From Rhizobium sp. Leaf453 (lineage in GTDB: Bacteria > Pseudomonadota > Alphaproteobacteria > Rhizobiales > Rhizobiaceae), in the NCBI RefSeq assembly GCF_001425605.1, contig NZ_LMRG01000027.1:8001-72000 (forward strand): a DNA stretch of 64,000 nt, read 5' to 3'. Under the pieces are notes generated by a model, which was not told where the DNA came from, searched no databases, and saw nothing but the letters and a program-made list of their open reading frames with translations. Both the position numbers and the translations under genes were made by a program. This document shows positions 47,101 to 56,717 of this stretch, one piece after another (positions within the stretch are counted from its first letter, which is position 1; every line of letters begins with the position of its first letter).

Positions 47101-47735
47101 AACGCCACCTGCCGCGGCCGCTGAGCCCCTCCGGCGCCGGCGCTGTCATCGACGAGGATGAAACAGGTGGGATCGTCGGCTCGGCGCTGTTTTCGCGCAA
47201 GATCAGTCCCGGTTCGTCGCTGCTGCGTGGCGCCATCCTGCACCGTTTCTTGCAGGTTTTGCCATCGATCGCACCGGAAGAGCGGCACGCGGCGGCCGAA
47301 CGCTATCTGCTCCGGTCCGTGCCGCGCTGGCCGGAGGCGGAGCGGCAGGCGTTGATCGCCTCGGTGCTGACTGTCATGCGGCATGCCGATCTGCAAAATC
47401 TGTTTGCCGAGACGAGCCGCGCAGAGGTGTCGGTGATGGGCACGCTGAAGCTCGGAAAGCGGGATTTCGCTGTCTCCGGGCGGATCGACCGGCTGGCCGT
47501 CACCAGTAACACCGTCATCATCGCCGACTTCAAGACGAACCGCGAAATTCCCGCTTCGGCCGAGGACGTGCCCTTCGTCTACCGGGCGCAGCTCGCCATC
47601 TACCGTGCGCTTCTGGCGCCGCTTTACCAGGGTCACCGGTTCCAATGCGTTTTGATCTACACGGAAGGACCGACGGTTCTCACATTGCCGCAGGAGATGC
47701 TCGACGGAAGTCTTGTAGACCTCGCGACAAAGTGA
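44172..47735 (+). CDS. addA: double-strand break repair helicase AddA
   Basis: UvrD-type helicase plus nuclease, 1187 residues. Motif I 'ANAGSGKTH' (38-46), motif II 'VDEAQDTSP', 'RRLLYVGMTRAADRLIV' near motif VI, and a C-terminal nuclease with 'SGRIDRLAV' and 'IIADFKTNR' are all intact. The frame extends upstream to 44115, but GGGGAGG at 44156-44162 sits 9 bases before the ATG at 44172, which gives 'MRDDDFGPLEP'; I chose it. Partner of AddB for RecA loading and end resection. Confidence 0.96.
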   Translation: MRDDDFGPLEPTPEAWLGWTSAKQALASDPARSAWVSANAGSGKTHVLTQRVIRLLLSGCRPSAILCLTYTKAAASEMSNRVFERLAEWVTLDDDTLDDRIAAIEGERPNLIKRQEARRLFARALETPGGLKIQTIHAFCEALLHQFPLEANVAGHFSVLDDRASATLLADARRALLTATASEEDRELTEAFATVLDLADDTGLEKLLSAIVGQRTPIQLFLDDAANKGGIDPALRLALGLRPDETHDTTLAGFWPLPGLNGAGLERYIGLALSAGGVKVTEFAEGLRTVAKLHDPLQRYNALVDLFFTGTGKPRAESAFLSKSMRDKAPDLEDLVFAARDHMIAATDRLNVIAMFEATRAALVLADRLNSDYEDIKKSRSQLDFDDLINRTATLLVRGDVSRWIHYKLDQGIDHILVDEAQDTSPVQWTIIQSLAEDFFSGETARGGNRTMFAVGDEKQSIYSFQGARPERFSNESIETERRVLSGGKAFSPIRLQLSFRSTEDVLSAVDIVFENPVHARGLSARSEAVIHASNRIGHPGLVEVWDAIAPADSIQEGDWTAPFDATPEDAPANILAQRIAAVLADWIGKETVIEKGVRRPMQPGDVIVLVRKRDAFVNALTRALKTRRNIPVAGADRLVLTNHIAVQDLMALGRFVLLPQDDLSLAALLKSPLFNLSEDDIAELATGRPASVSLWQRLGNLGTDETSRYHAALTALRRYRALSRSQPVHDFYAGILGHDGGRAAFLGRLGSEVSDILDEFLTFALDHEKNGLPGLQAFISGLEMEAPTVKREQDKERNEVRIMTVHAAKGLEAPVVFLVDGGGKAFNSQHVSGLRMIRSDDQHDTVPLPVWRPPGAASNALIDADTDRLKTSAEEEYRRLLYVGMTRAADRLIVCGYQGKRANPDSWHAMVTASLSVDERGRSTPITFATSEQEWTGYRWQVSTSGRELKTQEGKEQADIRRPDLPSALSIPLPPQRHLPRPLSPSGAGAVIDEDETGGIVGSALFSRKISPGSSLLRGAILHRFLQVLPSIAPEERHAAAERYLLRSVPRWPEAERQALIASVLTVMRHADLQNLFAETSRAEVSVMGTLKLGKRDFAVSGRIDRLAVTSNTVIIADFKTNREIPASAEDVPFVYRAQLAIYRALLAPLYQGHRFQCVLIYTEGPTVLTLPQEMLDGSLVDLATK

Positions 47736-47824
47736 GATAGGAATGCATTGAAAAGCTCACGCTCAGCCATCACATGATGGACAACCGTTCGAAGAACGCC
47801 GATTTCGAAACCAAGGAGCAGCCT

Positions 47825-48148
47825 ATGGCTACCGTAAAAGTCGATACTTCCAATTTTCAGGACGAAGTCCTGAACGCCTCCGAGCCTGTCATCGTCGATT
47901 TCTGGGCCGAATGGTGCGGCCCGTGCAAGATGATCGCTCCAAGCCTGGAAGAAATTTCCAATGAAATGGCCGGCAAGGTCAAGGTCGCCAAGGTCAACAT
48001 TGACGAAAACCCGGAAATCGCCGCTCAGTACGGCGTGCGCTCGATCCCGACTCTCGCCATGTTCAAGGCTGGCGAAGTGGCCGACATCAAGGTTGGTGCA
48101 GCGCCGAAGACGGCCCTGACGACCTGGATTTCCAACGCCGCCGCCTGA
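47825..48148 (+). CDS. trxA: thioredoxin
   Basis: 107-residue cytosolic thioredoxin with active site '[10 protein letters not shown]' (Cys about 33 and 36) and cis-Pro in 'RSIPTLAMF'. AAGGAG lies 6 bases before the ATG at 47825; the longer frame from 47774 is not supported. About 90 bases after addA with its own likely promoter in between, and closed by a bidirectional terminator. Confidence 0.97.
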   Translation: MATVKVDTSNFQDEVLNASEPVIVDFWAEWCGPCKMIAPSLEEISNEMAGKVKVAKVNIDENPEIAAQYGVRSIPTLAMFKAGEVADIKVGAAPKTALTTWISNAAA

Positions 48149-48168
48149 TCGATCATCAGTATCTTATT

Positions 48169-48196
48169 AAAAAAGCCCGGGAGACCGGGCTTTTTT
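48169..48196. terminator. bidirectional terminator between trxA and folC
   Basis: AAAAAAGCCCGG / CCGGGCTTTTTT (48169-48180 / 48185-48196) with a GAGA loop. T-runs on both strands let it end trxA rightward and folC leftward. Confidence 0.92.
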
Positions 48197-48216
48197 GTTG
48201 CCTGCGAGAAGGACGG

Positions 48217-49560
48217 TTATTTCGGCGGTGTGCCATTGTCGGCCAGGACATCGCCGACCAGATAGAGCGATCCACCGATCAGGATGCGCGGCGGCACCGG
48301 CTCATCGGCGAAGATTTCGGTGATCGCAGCAAGCGCCTCGGCGACCGTAGACACGGCCGCAACCTCGAAGCCGGCCGAGGCGGCATCATCGGCAAGCGCC
48401 ACAGCATCGATCCCGGCATCCGACGCGCGGATCGGCACGGTAAAGACCTGTTCGGCCAGCCCCTTGAAGGCGTTGAAGTAACCGACGGGATCCTTGGTGT
48501 TGATCATGCCTATGATCAGGAACAACGGCCGCGGCTCGCGTTCCTCCAGATTGGCCATGGTTTCCGCGATCACCTGGCCGGCGCCGGGATTGTGCCCGCC
48601 ATCGACCCAGATTTCAGCACCCTTCGGCCCGAGCGAAGCCAGTTTGCCCTCGGTCAACCGCTGCAATCGGCCTGGCCATTCGACATTCACGAGGCCAGCC
48701 TCGATGGCGCCGTCCGTCAGATCGAAACCGGCTGCCTTCACCGCCCGGATGGCGGCGGCGGCGTTTCCATACTGATGACGGCCCGGCAGGCGCGGCAGCG
48801 GCAGGTCGGCGAGGCCGAATTCGTCCTGATATACCAGCCGCCCGAATTCCTCATGCGCCATGAAATCCTGGCCGTAGATGGTCAGCGGGCAGGACAGGCG
48901 TTCGGCGATGGAAACGAGCACATCGCGCGCCGTGTCTTCTTCCTGATGACTGATCACCACCGGGCAGCCGCGCTTCATGATCCCGGCCTTTTCGGCGGCA
49001 ATCAGTTCGACCCGGTCGCCGAGATAGGCCTGATGATCGAGCGAGATCGGCATGATGACGGAAACTGCCGGTTTCCTGATGACATTGGTCGCATCGAAAC
49101 GACCGCCGAGGCCGACCTCGATGATCGCCACATCCGCCGGATGTTCAGCAAACAGCACGAAGGTAACGGCGGTCAGGATTTCGAAGACGGTAATCTTTTC
49201 GCCGGCATTGGCCTCAGCCACCCGCCGGACGGCATCGGCCAGAACCGCATCGCCCACCAGCGCACCACGGCCGCCCTTCTTGCCGAGGCGATAACGCTCA
49301 TGCCAGTTGACGAGGTGCGGCGAGGTGTGGACGTGAACGCTGAGGCCTGCGGCTTCCAGGATCGCGCGGGAAAAGGCGGTGACGGAGCCCTTGCCGTTGG
49401 TGCCGGCCACATGGATGACGGGTGGCAGCCGGTCCTGCGGATTGCCGAGACGATCGAGCAGCCGGGTGATCCGGTCGAGCGAGAGATCGAAACCCTTGGG
49501 ATGAAGCGCCAGGAGCTTGTCGATCTCCTGCCCCGCTTCGGTGACGTTGATTGTCGACAT
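48217..49560 (-). CDS. folC: bifunctional folylpolyglutamate/dihydrofolate synthase
   Basis: Mur-ligase-type enzyme adding glutamate to dihydropteroate and folates. 447 residues. P-loop 'HVAGTNGKGSV', 'TSPHLVNWHERY', 'EVGLGGRFDATNV' and 'DGGHNPGAG' are diagnostic. Two adjacent ATGs precede 'STINVTEAG'; the second (ending at 49560) has GGAG at the better spacing of 5. The longer frame to 49713 has no support. Last gene of trpF-trpB-trpA-accD-folC. Confidence 0.95.
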   Translation of the reverse strand: MSTINVTEAGQEIDKLLALHPKGFDLSLDRITRLLDRLGNPQDRLPPVIHVAGTNGKGSVTAFSRAILEAAGLSVHVHTSPHLVNWHERYRLGKKGGRGALVGDAVLADAVRRVAEANAGEKITVFEILTAVTFVLFAEHPADVAIIEVGLGGRFDATNVIRKPAVSVIMPISLDHQAYLGDRVELIAAEKAGIMKRGCPVVISHQEEDTARDVLVSIAERLSCPLTIYGQDFMAHEEFGRLVYQDEFGLADLPLPRLPGRHQYGNAAAAIRAVKAAGFDLTDGAIEAGLVNVEWPGRLQRLTEGKLASLGPKGAEIWVDGGHNPGAGQVIAETMANLEEREPRPLFLIIGMINTKDPVGYFNAFKGLAEQVFTVPIRASDAGIDAVALADDAASAGFEVAAVSTVAEALAAITEIFADEPVPPRILIGGSLYLVGDVLADNGTPPK

Positions 49561-49626
49561 CATGGCTCCTGCAAACCGCTGGTCAAACGCCCATCGGGCG
49601 GCCCGGGAGCGTTCCTGTATCGAATG

Positions 49627-49652
49627 GCACCCCGTCTTGAGGAACGGGGTGC
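49627..49652 (-). other. stem-loop between accD and folC
   Basis: GCACCCCGT / ACGGGGTGC (49627-49635 / 49644-49652), 9 perfect pairs with an 8-base loop and no T-run on the minus strand. It may stabilise or attenuate the message inside the operon rather than end it. Confidence 0.5.
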
Positions 49653-49660
49653 GAATAGGC

Positions 49661-50581
49661 TCAGATGCTGGCTGCAGCCGCGAGCGGAACAGCCGTAACC
49701 GCCGTGGAACCATTCAGCTTGGCAGCGCTGACGGGCTTTTTCATGAGGATTTTCAGGACGCGGGCCAGCATATCGGGAATGTCATGGCGCTTCACGACCA
49801 TGTCGACCATGCCGTGTTCCATCAGATATTCCGAGGTCTGGAAGCCTTCCGGCAGCTTTTCGCGGATGGTCTGCTCGATGACGCGCTTTCCGGCAAAGCA
49901 GATTTCAGCGCCCGGCTCGGCCAGGTGCAGGTCGCCCAGCATGGCGTAGGAGGCTGTCACGCCGCCGGTGGTCGGATTGGTGAGCACGACGATGTAGGGA
50001 AGACCGGCTTCCTTGAGCATCTGCACCGCGACAGTCGTGCGCGGCAGCTGCATCAGCGACAGGATGCCTTCCTGCATGCGCGCGCCGCCGGAGGCCGGGA
50101 AGATGACCAGCGGGCATTTTTCCTCGATCGCCTTTTCGAAGGCCTTGATGATCGCCTCGCCGGCGGCAATGCCGAGCGAGCCGCCCATGAAGTTGAATTC
50201 ATGCACGACGCCGACCAGCTTGACACCACGGCAACGGCCGACACCGGCAACGATCGTGTCTTCCAGGTCGGTCTTGGCGCGGCTGTCGCGCAGGCGGTCG
50301 ACATATTTCTTCGAATCACGGAACTTCAGCGGGTCCTGCGCCACCTTCGGCTGCGGCAAGGCCTCGTAGACGCCATCGTCGAACAAGTCCTTCAACCGCG
50401 CCTTGGCCGGCATCTTCATATGAAAGCCGGATGCGGGAATGACCCATTTGTTCTCTTCGAGATCGCGGTGAAACACCATCTCGCCGGTTTCCGGGCATTT
50501 GATCCAGAGGTTTTCCGGAACTTCCCGGCGGCCGAGCATCGAGTTGATCTTCGGGCGAACGTAATTGGTGATCCAGTTCAA
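49661..50581 (-). CDS. accD: acetyl-CoA carboxylase carboxyltransferase subunit beta
   Basis: Transfers the carboxyl from biotin to acetyl-CoA with AccA, committing carbon to fatty acids. 306 residues; catalytic-domain stretches '[10 protein letters not shown]', '[14 protein letters not shown]' and 'GFQTSEYL' are intact. The N-terminal zinc ribbon is degenerate: only Cys29 ('WIKCPETG') of the usual four cysteines remains, and the second CxxC is replaced by 'VIPAS'. The TTG ending at 50581 has GGAG 7 bases before it and gives the rhizobial N-terminus [10 protein letters not shown]; a TTG two codons upstream is too close to that site. Confidence 0.95.
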   Translation of the reverse strand: MNWITNYVRPKINSMLGRREVPENLWIKCPETGEMVFHRDLEENKWVIPASGFHMKMPAKARLKDLFDDGVYEALPQPKVAQDPLKFRDSKKYVDRLRDSRAKTDLEDTIVAGVGRCRGVKLVGVVHEFNFMGGSLGIAAGEAIIKAFEKAIEEKCPLVIFPASGGARMQEGILSLMQLPRTTVAVQMLKEAGLPYIVVLTNPTTGGVTASYAMLGDLHLAEPGAEICFAGKRVIEQTIREKLPEGFQTSEYLMEHGMVDMVVKRHDIPDMLARVLKILMKKPVSAAKLNGSTAVTAVPLAAAASI

Positions 50582-50631
50582 ATCCAAACTCCTGAGTGTC
50601 TAGGACCGCTGTTGCCCTATAAAATGGGCAA

Positions 50632-51471
50632 TTATTCGGCCGCAACAAGTCTTGCGGAACGAACACCGGCGGAAAGGGCGCGAACCAGCGTTTCCACGCC
50701 CGGCACCGTCGCTCCGGTCGACTGGCCGTCTTCGGTCAGACTGGATGCCACCTGATTGACGATGGCGGTGCCGACGACGACACCATCGGCGGATGCACCG
50801 ATGGCTTTTGCATGTTCCGCGGTCTTGACGCCGAAGCCGACGCAGACCGGAAGCTTCGTGTGATCCTTGATGCGCTGCACGGCGCCGCCGATCAAGGACG
50901 GATCGGGAAGTGCCGATCCGGTAATGCCGTTCATCGAGACATAATAGACGAATCCGGAGGTATTTTCGAGCACCTTCGGCAGGCGCCTATTATCCGTCGT
51001 CGGCGTCGCCAGCCGGATGAAGTTGACGTCCTTCTTCAGGGCCGGGATGCACAGTTCGTCATCCATTTCCGGCGGCAGGTCGACGACGATCAGGCCGTCG
51101 ATGCCGGACGACAGGGCGTCATCGAGAAACCGCTCGACGCCGTAGATGTAGATCGGATTGTAATAGCCCATCAGAACGATCGGCGTATCCTGGTCGTCCT
51201 CGCGGAAGCGACGGGCGATTTCGAGTGTCTTGGCGAGAGTCTGTCCGCCCTTCAACGCGCGCTGGCCAGCCAGCTGGATCGCCGGGCCGTCGGCCATCGG
51301 ATCGGAAAACGGCATGCCGAGCTCGATCACGTCGGATCCGGCCTTCGGCAACGCCTTCATGATGGCGACCGAGGTTTCGAAATCCGGGTCTCCGCCCATG
51401 AAATAGGTGACAAGCGCTGGGCGGCCTTCGGCGGCCAGATCGGCAAATCGTTTGTCCATGCGTGCGGTCAT
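50632..51471 (-). CDS. trpA: tryptophan synthase alpha chain
   Basis: Cleaves indole-3-glycerol phosphate and channels indole to TrpB. 279 residues. Catalytic Glu in '[16 protein letters not shown]' and Asp in '[13 protein letters not shown]' are present, with the phosphate loop 'CVGFGVKT'. Starts 4 bases after trpB. The C-terminus 'ARLVAAE' is about 10 residues longer than in E. coli. Confidence 0.96.
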   Translation of the reverse strand: MTARMDKRFADLAAEGRPALVTYFMGGDPDFETSVAIMKALPKAGSDVIELGMPFSDPMADGPAIQLAGQRALKGGQTLAKTLEIARRFREDDQDTPIVLMGYYNPIYIYGVERFLDDALSSGIDGLIVVDLPPEMDDELCIPALKKDVNFIRLATPTTDNRRLPKVLENTSGFVYYVSMNGITGSALPDPSLIGGAVQRIKDHTKLPVCVGFGVKTAEHAKAIGASADGVVVGTAIVNQVASSLTEDGQSTGATVPGVETLVRALSAGVRSARLVAAE

Positions 51472-51475
51472 GCTC

Positions 51476-52692
<1,217 letters not shown>

Positions 52693-52696
<4 letters not shown>

Positions 52697-53376
52697 TTGC
52701 TTCTCCCTGCCAATACACTCTCCGCCATGTCCGCTTCGGCGCGGGCAATGGCATCGAAGAATTCTTCCATGCGCTTGAGGTCCTTGACCCCCGGCGCGCT
52801 TTCGACGCCAGACGAGGTATCCACCGCCGTGGCGCCCGTCAGCGCCAGCGCTTCACCGACATTGTCGGCATTCAAACCACCGGAAAGCATGTAATCCACG
52901 CTGTCGTCAAGCGTCTCCAGCAGCCGCCAGTCGAAGGACACGCCGTTGCCGCCCGGCAGGTCCGAACCTTTTGGCGGCTTGGCGTCGAACAGGAAGCGGT
53001 CGGCAATGCCGATAAAGGGTTCGATCCGGCGCAGGTCATCGGCATCGCGGATCGATAGCGCCTTGATCACCGGCAGGCCATAGACCGCCTTGATGGTCAG
53101 GACACGCTCCGGGCTTTCGCTGCCATGAAGCTGCAGCATGTCGGGGGACATGACGGAGACGATCTCGTCGAGGATATCGCTGTTGGCATCGACGGTGACG
53201 GCGACGATCTTCGCCTTGCCGCGAATGCGGTCCGCGAGCCGTCCGGCATCATCCGGCTCGATATTGCGCGGGCTCTTCGGGAAGAAGATGAAGCCGGTAT
53301 GACTCGCGCCCAGCGCAACCGCCTTGTCGACAGCCTCGGCGGTCTTCAACCCGCAAATTTTCACTTCCGTTTTCAT
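52693..53376 (-). CDS. trpF: phosphoribosylanthranilate isomerase
   Basis: Third step of tryptophan synthesis, a (beta/alpha)8 barrel of 227 residues. N-terminal 'VKICGLK' carries the catalytic Cys, and the catalytic Asp is in 'LFDAKPP'; '[15 protein letters not shown]' is the phosphate site. I start at the ATG ending at 53376 ('MKTEVKICG'), not the 51-base longer frame. Upstream I saw no obvious Trp-codon-rich leader peptide. Confidence 0.94.
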
Positions 53377-53508
53377 GCACAGCGACCTGCCACGAAATGC
53401 CGTCTGAGTCGAGCTAAAACACGGCAAACCTTGACGCGAACGAAGCTTCAGCCATTGCGAGACGGGGACGACGGCCCCATATCGTCTTCAAAGAACACGG
53501 AGACGCTC

Positions 53509-53709
53509 ATGCGCCTGATCCTCGCCATCATCCTGCCCTGGCTGCAATTCTTCACCATTGGCCGCCCGATTGCCGGCATCATCTGCCTCATCCTGCAGGT
53601 CACGCTGATCGGCTGGATACCGGCTGCAATCTGGTCGGTCTATGCGCTCAGCCAGTACAAGACGGACGAAAAGATTAGAGATGCGCTGGGCAGCCAGTAC
53701 CGGCGCTGA
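53509..53709 (+). CDS. Pmp3/YqaE family small membrane protein
   Basis: 66-residue proteolipid with two hydrophobic helices (about 3-23 and 28-50) separated by 'GRPIAG', and a polar tail. This is the Pmp3/UPF0057 architecture; members affect membrane potential and salt tolerance in yeast and plants, while bacterial roles are unclear. GGAG lies 6 bases before the ATG. It diverges from trpF and faces the metalloprotease gene, with only 6 bases between the stops. A larger frame starting at 53125 inside trpF is not real. Confidence 0.85.
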   Translation: MRLILAIILPWLQFFTIGRPIAGIICLILQVTLIGWIPAAIWSVYALSQYKTDEKIRDALGSQYRR

Positions 53710-53715
53710 TGTCGA

Positions 53716-54474
53716 TTAGTCGAAATCGATAGCATGCAGCATCGTGCCGTTGCGTTTCAGCCAGCGCTTGGCATCCTCCATGGCCGGGCAAAGCTCTTCG
53801 CAGAGATCCCAGAAATCCGGCCCGTGGTTCATCTCGCGCAGATGCGCGACTTCATGGGCGGCGAGATAGTCGATCACCTTCGGCGGCGCCATGACGATGC
53901 GCCAGGAAAAGCTCAAGGCGCCATCGGCGGCACAGGAGCCCCAGCGGCTGCGGGTATCCTTGAAACTCAATGACTTGACCTTGCGGCCGACCTTCCGAGC
54001 ATGGAAGGCCACCAGCCGCTCCAGATCCGTCCGGGCTTCCTTCTTCAGGAAATCCGCGATCCGCCGGCGCAGGTGTTCCTCGGCGCCACTGACGCGCAGC
54101 ACAGCTTCGTCATCGACGACGACTGCTTCCGTCAGGCCGCGCAGCTTTCCCGTCCGTTCAATCCGGTGCGCGACGCCGCGCAGCAGGATCGTGCCGCCTT
54201 CCTCCAGAACGCTCTCGCCGGAAAAGCGCGCAAGCTTCGTCATCAACCATCCCTGATGGCGATCGAGAAAGGCCTTGATCTCACGCTCGGGCAGTCCGGC
54301 CGGAATGGTCATCTTCAAGGCCCGGCCACCGGGCTCGATGCGCAGCGTCATCCGTGTCGCCCGCGCATTCTGGCGAATGGTCAGCGGCATGACCTTTCCG
54401 GCGACATCGATCGTCCGCTTCACCGGCGGTGGCGGCGATTTGGGCTGGCGCGGCTTTCGAAGCAGGGAAAACAT
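53716..54474 (-). CDS. YgjP/SprT-like zinc metalloprotease (DUF45)
   Basis: 252-residue protein with a C-terminal M48-like domain: 'HEVAHL' (HExxH zinc site, near residue 200) followed by 'NHGPDFW' providing the third His. 'DTRSRWGSC' just before is conserved in the YgjP family. The N-terminal half is basic and Pro-rich. Substrate unknown. The start is uncertain: the ATG ending at 54474 is used because a terminator hairpin (54548-54572) lies just upstream, while starts at 54537-54540 have no Shine-Dalgarno. Confidence 0.8.
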   Translation of the reverse strand: MFSLLRKPRQPKSPPPPVKRTIDVAGKVMPLTIRQNARATRMTLRIEPGGRALKMTIPAGLPEREIKAFLDRHQGWLMTKLARFSGESVLEEGGTILLRGVAHRIERTGKLRGLTEAVVVDDEAVLRVSGAEEHLRRRIADFLKKEARTDLERLVAFHARKVGRKVKSLSFKDTRSRWGSCAADGALSFSWRIVMAPPKVIDYLAAHEVAHLREMNHGPDFWDLCEELCPAMEDAKRWLKRNGTMLHAIDFD

Positions 54475-54535
54475 AGGGATGTGATAACCGATTCGCTTGA
54501 AGAACGCATGATCCGCAGGAGTTTGCGGCAGTCTC

Positions 54536-54572
54536 ATCAAAAAGAAAAACCGGCATCACGAGGATACCGGTT
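54536..54572 (-). terminator. terminator of the DUF2852 gene
   Basis: Arms 54548-54557 and 54563-54572 pair at 9 of 10 positions with a 5-base loop; on the minus strand they are followed by TTTTTCTTTTT. It lies 26 bases after the DUF2852 stop. Confidence 0.8.
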
Positions 54573-54597
54573 CTGTTGTTGGGCTGATCCGAACGGA

Positions 54598-55020
54598 TCA
54601 GTTGGCCGGGAAGCCCGGCACCGAGCCACCTGAATTGCGATCGCGCATGAAGCGGTCAAAATCTTCCTGGTCCTTGGCTCGGCGAAGCTCGCGGACATAT
54701 TCGTCGAACTGCTCGCGCATTTCGTCGAGCTTGCGGCGTTCTTCGTCAAGGCGTGCCAGTTCGGCATCGCGCCAATCGTCGAAGGCGACATTGCCGGTGC
54801 CGAAGCCAGAGCGACCAAAACCATGGCCCTTGCGCTTGAAGGACGAGCAGAAGCCGTCAACCGTGGCGTTGGCATCCTTCTTGAAACCCTTCAGCCGTTC
54901 GCCGAACAGGATATAGGCCAGCATGGCGAGGCCGAGCGGCCAGAAAACCACAAAACCGAGCACCATCATGGCAATGGTCGCGGGCGTCCAGTCCGGACGG
55001 ATCAATGCAGATTGGTTCAT
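54598..55020 (-). CDS. DUF2852 family membrane protein
   Basis: 140 residues: a hydrophobic segment at about 15-38 ('MMVLGFVVFWPLGLAMLAY'), a Gly/Phe-rich stretch ('GHGFGRSGFGTGN'), and a charged helical C-terminal half (about 80-128) likely to form a coiled coil. This is the DUF2852 layout; the function is unknown. The ATG ending at 55020 follows GAGGA at a spacing of 9; the longer frame to 55125 is unsupported. A perfect palindrome lies upstream (55134-55156). Confidence 0.82.
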   Translation of the reverse strand: MNQSALIRPDWTPATIAMMVLGFVVFWPLGLAMLAYILFGERLKGFKKDANATVDGFCSSFKRKGHGFGRSGFGTGNVAFDDWRDAELARLDEERRKLDEMREQFDEYVRELRRAKDQEDFDRFMRDRNSGGSVPGFPAN

Positions 55021-55121
55021 GTTGAGAAGTCCTCGTTCTAAGTGGGCCTCTCCTTCGGGCCCGCTTATTACGAGATGGGAAGAGGCCTGCCGCTCTGCAA
55101 GACAATTGTCCGCAAATTCGG

Positions 55122-55156
55122 TCAAGCCCCTGATATCGATTGATGAAATCGATATA
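55122..55156 (-). promoter_or_regulatory. 23-bp palindrome and -35-like element before DUF2852 gene
   Basis: ATATCGATT / AATCGATAT (55134-55142 / 55148-55156) are perfect 9-base arms around GATGA. On the minus strand they lie 6 bases upstream of CTTGAC (55122-55127), a perfect rhizobial -35, though the matching -10 is poor. The arrangement suggests a dimeric regulator acting on this gene. Confidence 0.45.
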
Positions 55157-55166
55157 AGTCGGCGGA

Positions 55167-56441
55167 TCAGGCGGTCTTTCCGCCCTTGATCACCCGGCGA
55201 ACCGGCTTGGCGCCACGGGCATGCTCGCGGTGGAATGCGAGGATGCGCGGTGCGATTTCGCGGCGGAAACGCGATCCGTTGAACACGCCGTAATGGCCGA
55301 CATCCGGCTGGACGTAATGCTGGCGCATGTTTTCGGGAATGTTGGTGCAGATCGTTTGCGCCGCCTTGGTCTGGCCGACGCCGGAAATATCATCGTTCTC
55401 GCCTTCGACCGTCAGCAGCGCCACCTTGCGGATTGCCGTCGTATCGACCTTCTGGCCCCGATGCATCATCTCGCCCTTCGGCAGGGCGTGCTGCATGAAC
55501 ACGACTTCGACGGTCTGCAGGTAGAATTCCGCCGTCAGGTCCATCACCGCCATGTATTCGTCGTAGAAGTCGCGATGCTTTTCGGCGGCATCGCCGTCGT
55601 TCTTGACGAGATGTTCGAAGAAATCCTTGGTCGCCGTCAGGTGGCGATCGAGATTCATCGACATGAAGCCGGAAAGCTGCAGGAAGCCCGGATAGACCGG
55701 ACGCATGAAGCCGAGCTGCGGAAACGGCACCGGCATGACGACATTGTCGCGGAACCACTCGATCGGCTTGTCCTTGGCGAGCTGGTTGACTGCCGTCGGA
55801 TTGATCCGCGTGTCGATCGGTCCACCCATCAGCGTCATCGACGAGGGCGACAGCGGATCGTCATTGGCTTCCATGAGGGCAACGGCGGCCAAGACCGGCA
55901 CCGCCGGCTGACAGACGGCGATCACATGCGTGTCCGGCCCGAGGAAATGCAGCATCTGGATGACATAATCGATATAGTCATCGAGGTCGAAATTGCCTTC
56001 GGTCAGAGGCACGGTGCGCGCATCGATCCAGTCGGTGATATAGACGTCCGACTGCGGCATCAGCGCTTCAACGGTGCCGCGCAGCAAAGTCGCGTAGTGT
56101 CCGGACATCGGCGCGACGATCAGCACTTTCGGATCGGCGGCACGGCCTTTCGGCACGGCGCGCTCGAAATGGATGAGGTTGCAGAAAGGTGCGCGCCAGA
56201 CGAAACGTTCCTGCACGGGCACTGAAACACCATCGACCAAGGTTTCCGGCAGGCCGAATTCCGGCTTGCCGTAGCGACGAGTCGTCCGCTCGAAGACTTC
56301 CAGACCTGCAGCGGCCACGCGACCGGCATAGGTATGGGCAAATGGATTGAGCGGGTTGGCATAGGCAAGCCGCATCGCGTCGGCCGCCGCGCGCCAAGGC
56401 GCCATCATCGCATGATTCAATTCGTATAGCTGGTAGAACAT
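55167..56441 (-). CDS. phaZ: intracellular polyhydroxyalkanoate depolymerase
   Basis: Mobilises stored polyhydroxybutyrate in the cytoplasm. 424 residues, typical of intracellular PhaZ. The nucleophile is a cysteine in 'VIAVCQPAVPVLA' (lipase-box variant of this family), with the charge-relay Asp probably in 'VEGENDDISG' and His in 'PDVGHYGVF'. The N-terminus 'FYQLYELNHA' is characteristic. AGGAG lies 9 bases before the ATG; the longer frame to 56693 runs into non-coding DNA. Confidence 0.94.
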   Translation of the reverse strand: MFYQLYELNHAMMAPWRAAADAMRLAYANPLNPFAHTYAGRVAAAGLEVFERTTRRYGKPEFGLPETLVDGVSVPVQERFVWRAPFCNLIHFERAVPKGRAADPKVLIVAPMSGHYATLLRGTVEALMPQSDVYITDWIDARTVPLTEGNFDLDDYIDYVIQMLHFLGPDTHVIAVCQPAVPVLAAVALMEANDDPLSPSSMTLMGGPIDTRINPTAVNQLAKDKPIEWFRDNVVMPVPFPQLGFMRPVYPGFLQLSGFMSMNLDRHLTATKDFFEHLVKNDGDAAEKHRDFYDEYMAVMDLTAEFYLQTVEVVFMQHALPKGEMMHRGQKVDTTAIRKVALLTVEGENDDISGVGQTKAAQTICTNIPENMRQHYVQPDVGHYGVFNGSRFRREIAPRILAFHREHARGAKPVRRVIKGGKTA

Positions 56442-56717
56442 TGGAAGCGTTCTCCTTGTTACCCTAGACGACAACGCCGCTCCCATCGGACGCAACACTG
56501 CTTTCTTGTTCTTTTTCCCGCAGTCGCCAGACACTAGCACTTTTCTTGTGCAACGCAATAAATATGCCGCATGCCCGGCTTGACAAGGGTCGATCCGTAT
56601 CTTGCCACGGAAGGGCTTGATACTAGGTAAAGGTGCTTGCCCGAGCCTGCCTTCACGTTCCGGTGAAGTAAAACCCGCGTCCAGGCCGATCATCGTGTTG
56701 ATGCATCTCTGTTGACG
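56442..56717 (-). promoter_or_regulatory. phaZ upstream region
   Basis: Non-coding gap between phaZ and the dehydrogenase stop. TTGTGCAACGCAA (56546-56558) is a TGC-rich near-palindrome of the sort bound by PhaR-type regulators of PHB genes (inference), overlapping a weak promoter candidate. CTTCAC/GTGAAG (56651-56668) is a small hairpin without a T-run. Confidence 0.3.

Noticed and set aside
53377-53508. Tryptophan leader peptide/attenuator before trpF
   Set aside because: No short frame with consecutive Trp codons followed by alternative hairpins and a T-run was found on the minus strand.
53125-53709. 194-codon frame containing the Pmp3 gene
   Set aside because: The upstream part is antisense to trpF; the genuine 66-residue protein starts at 53509 with its own GGAG.
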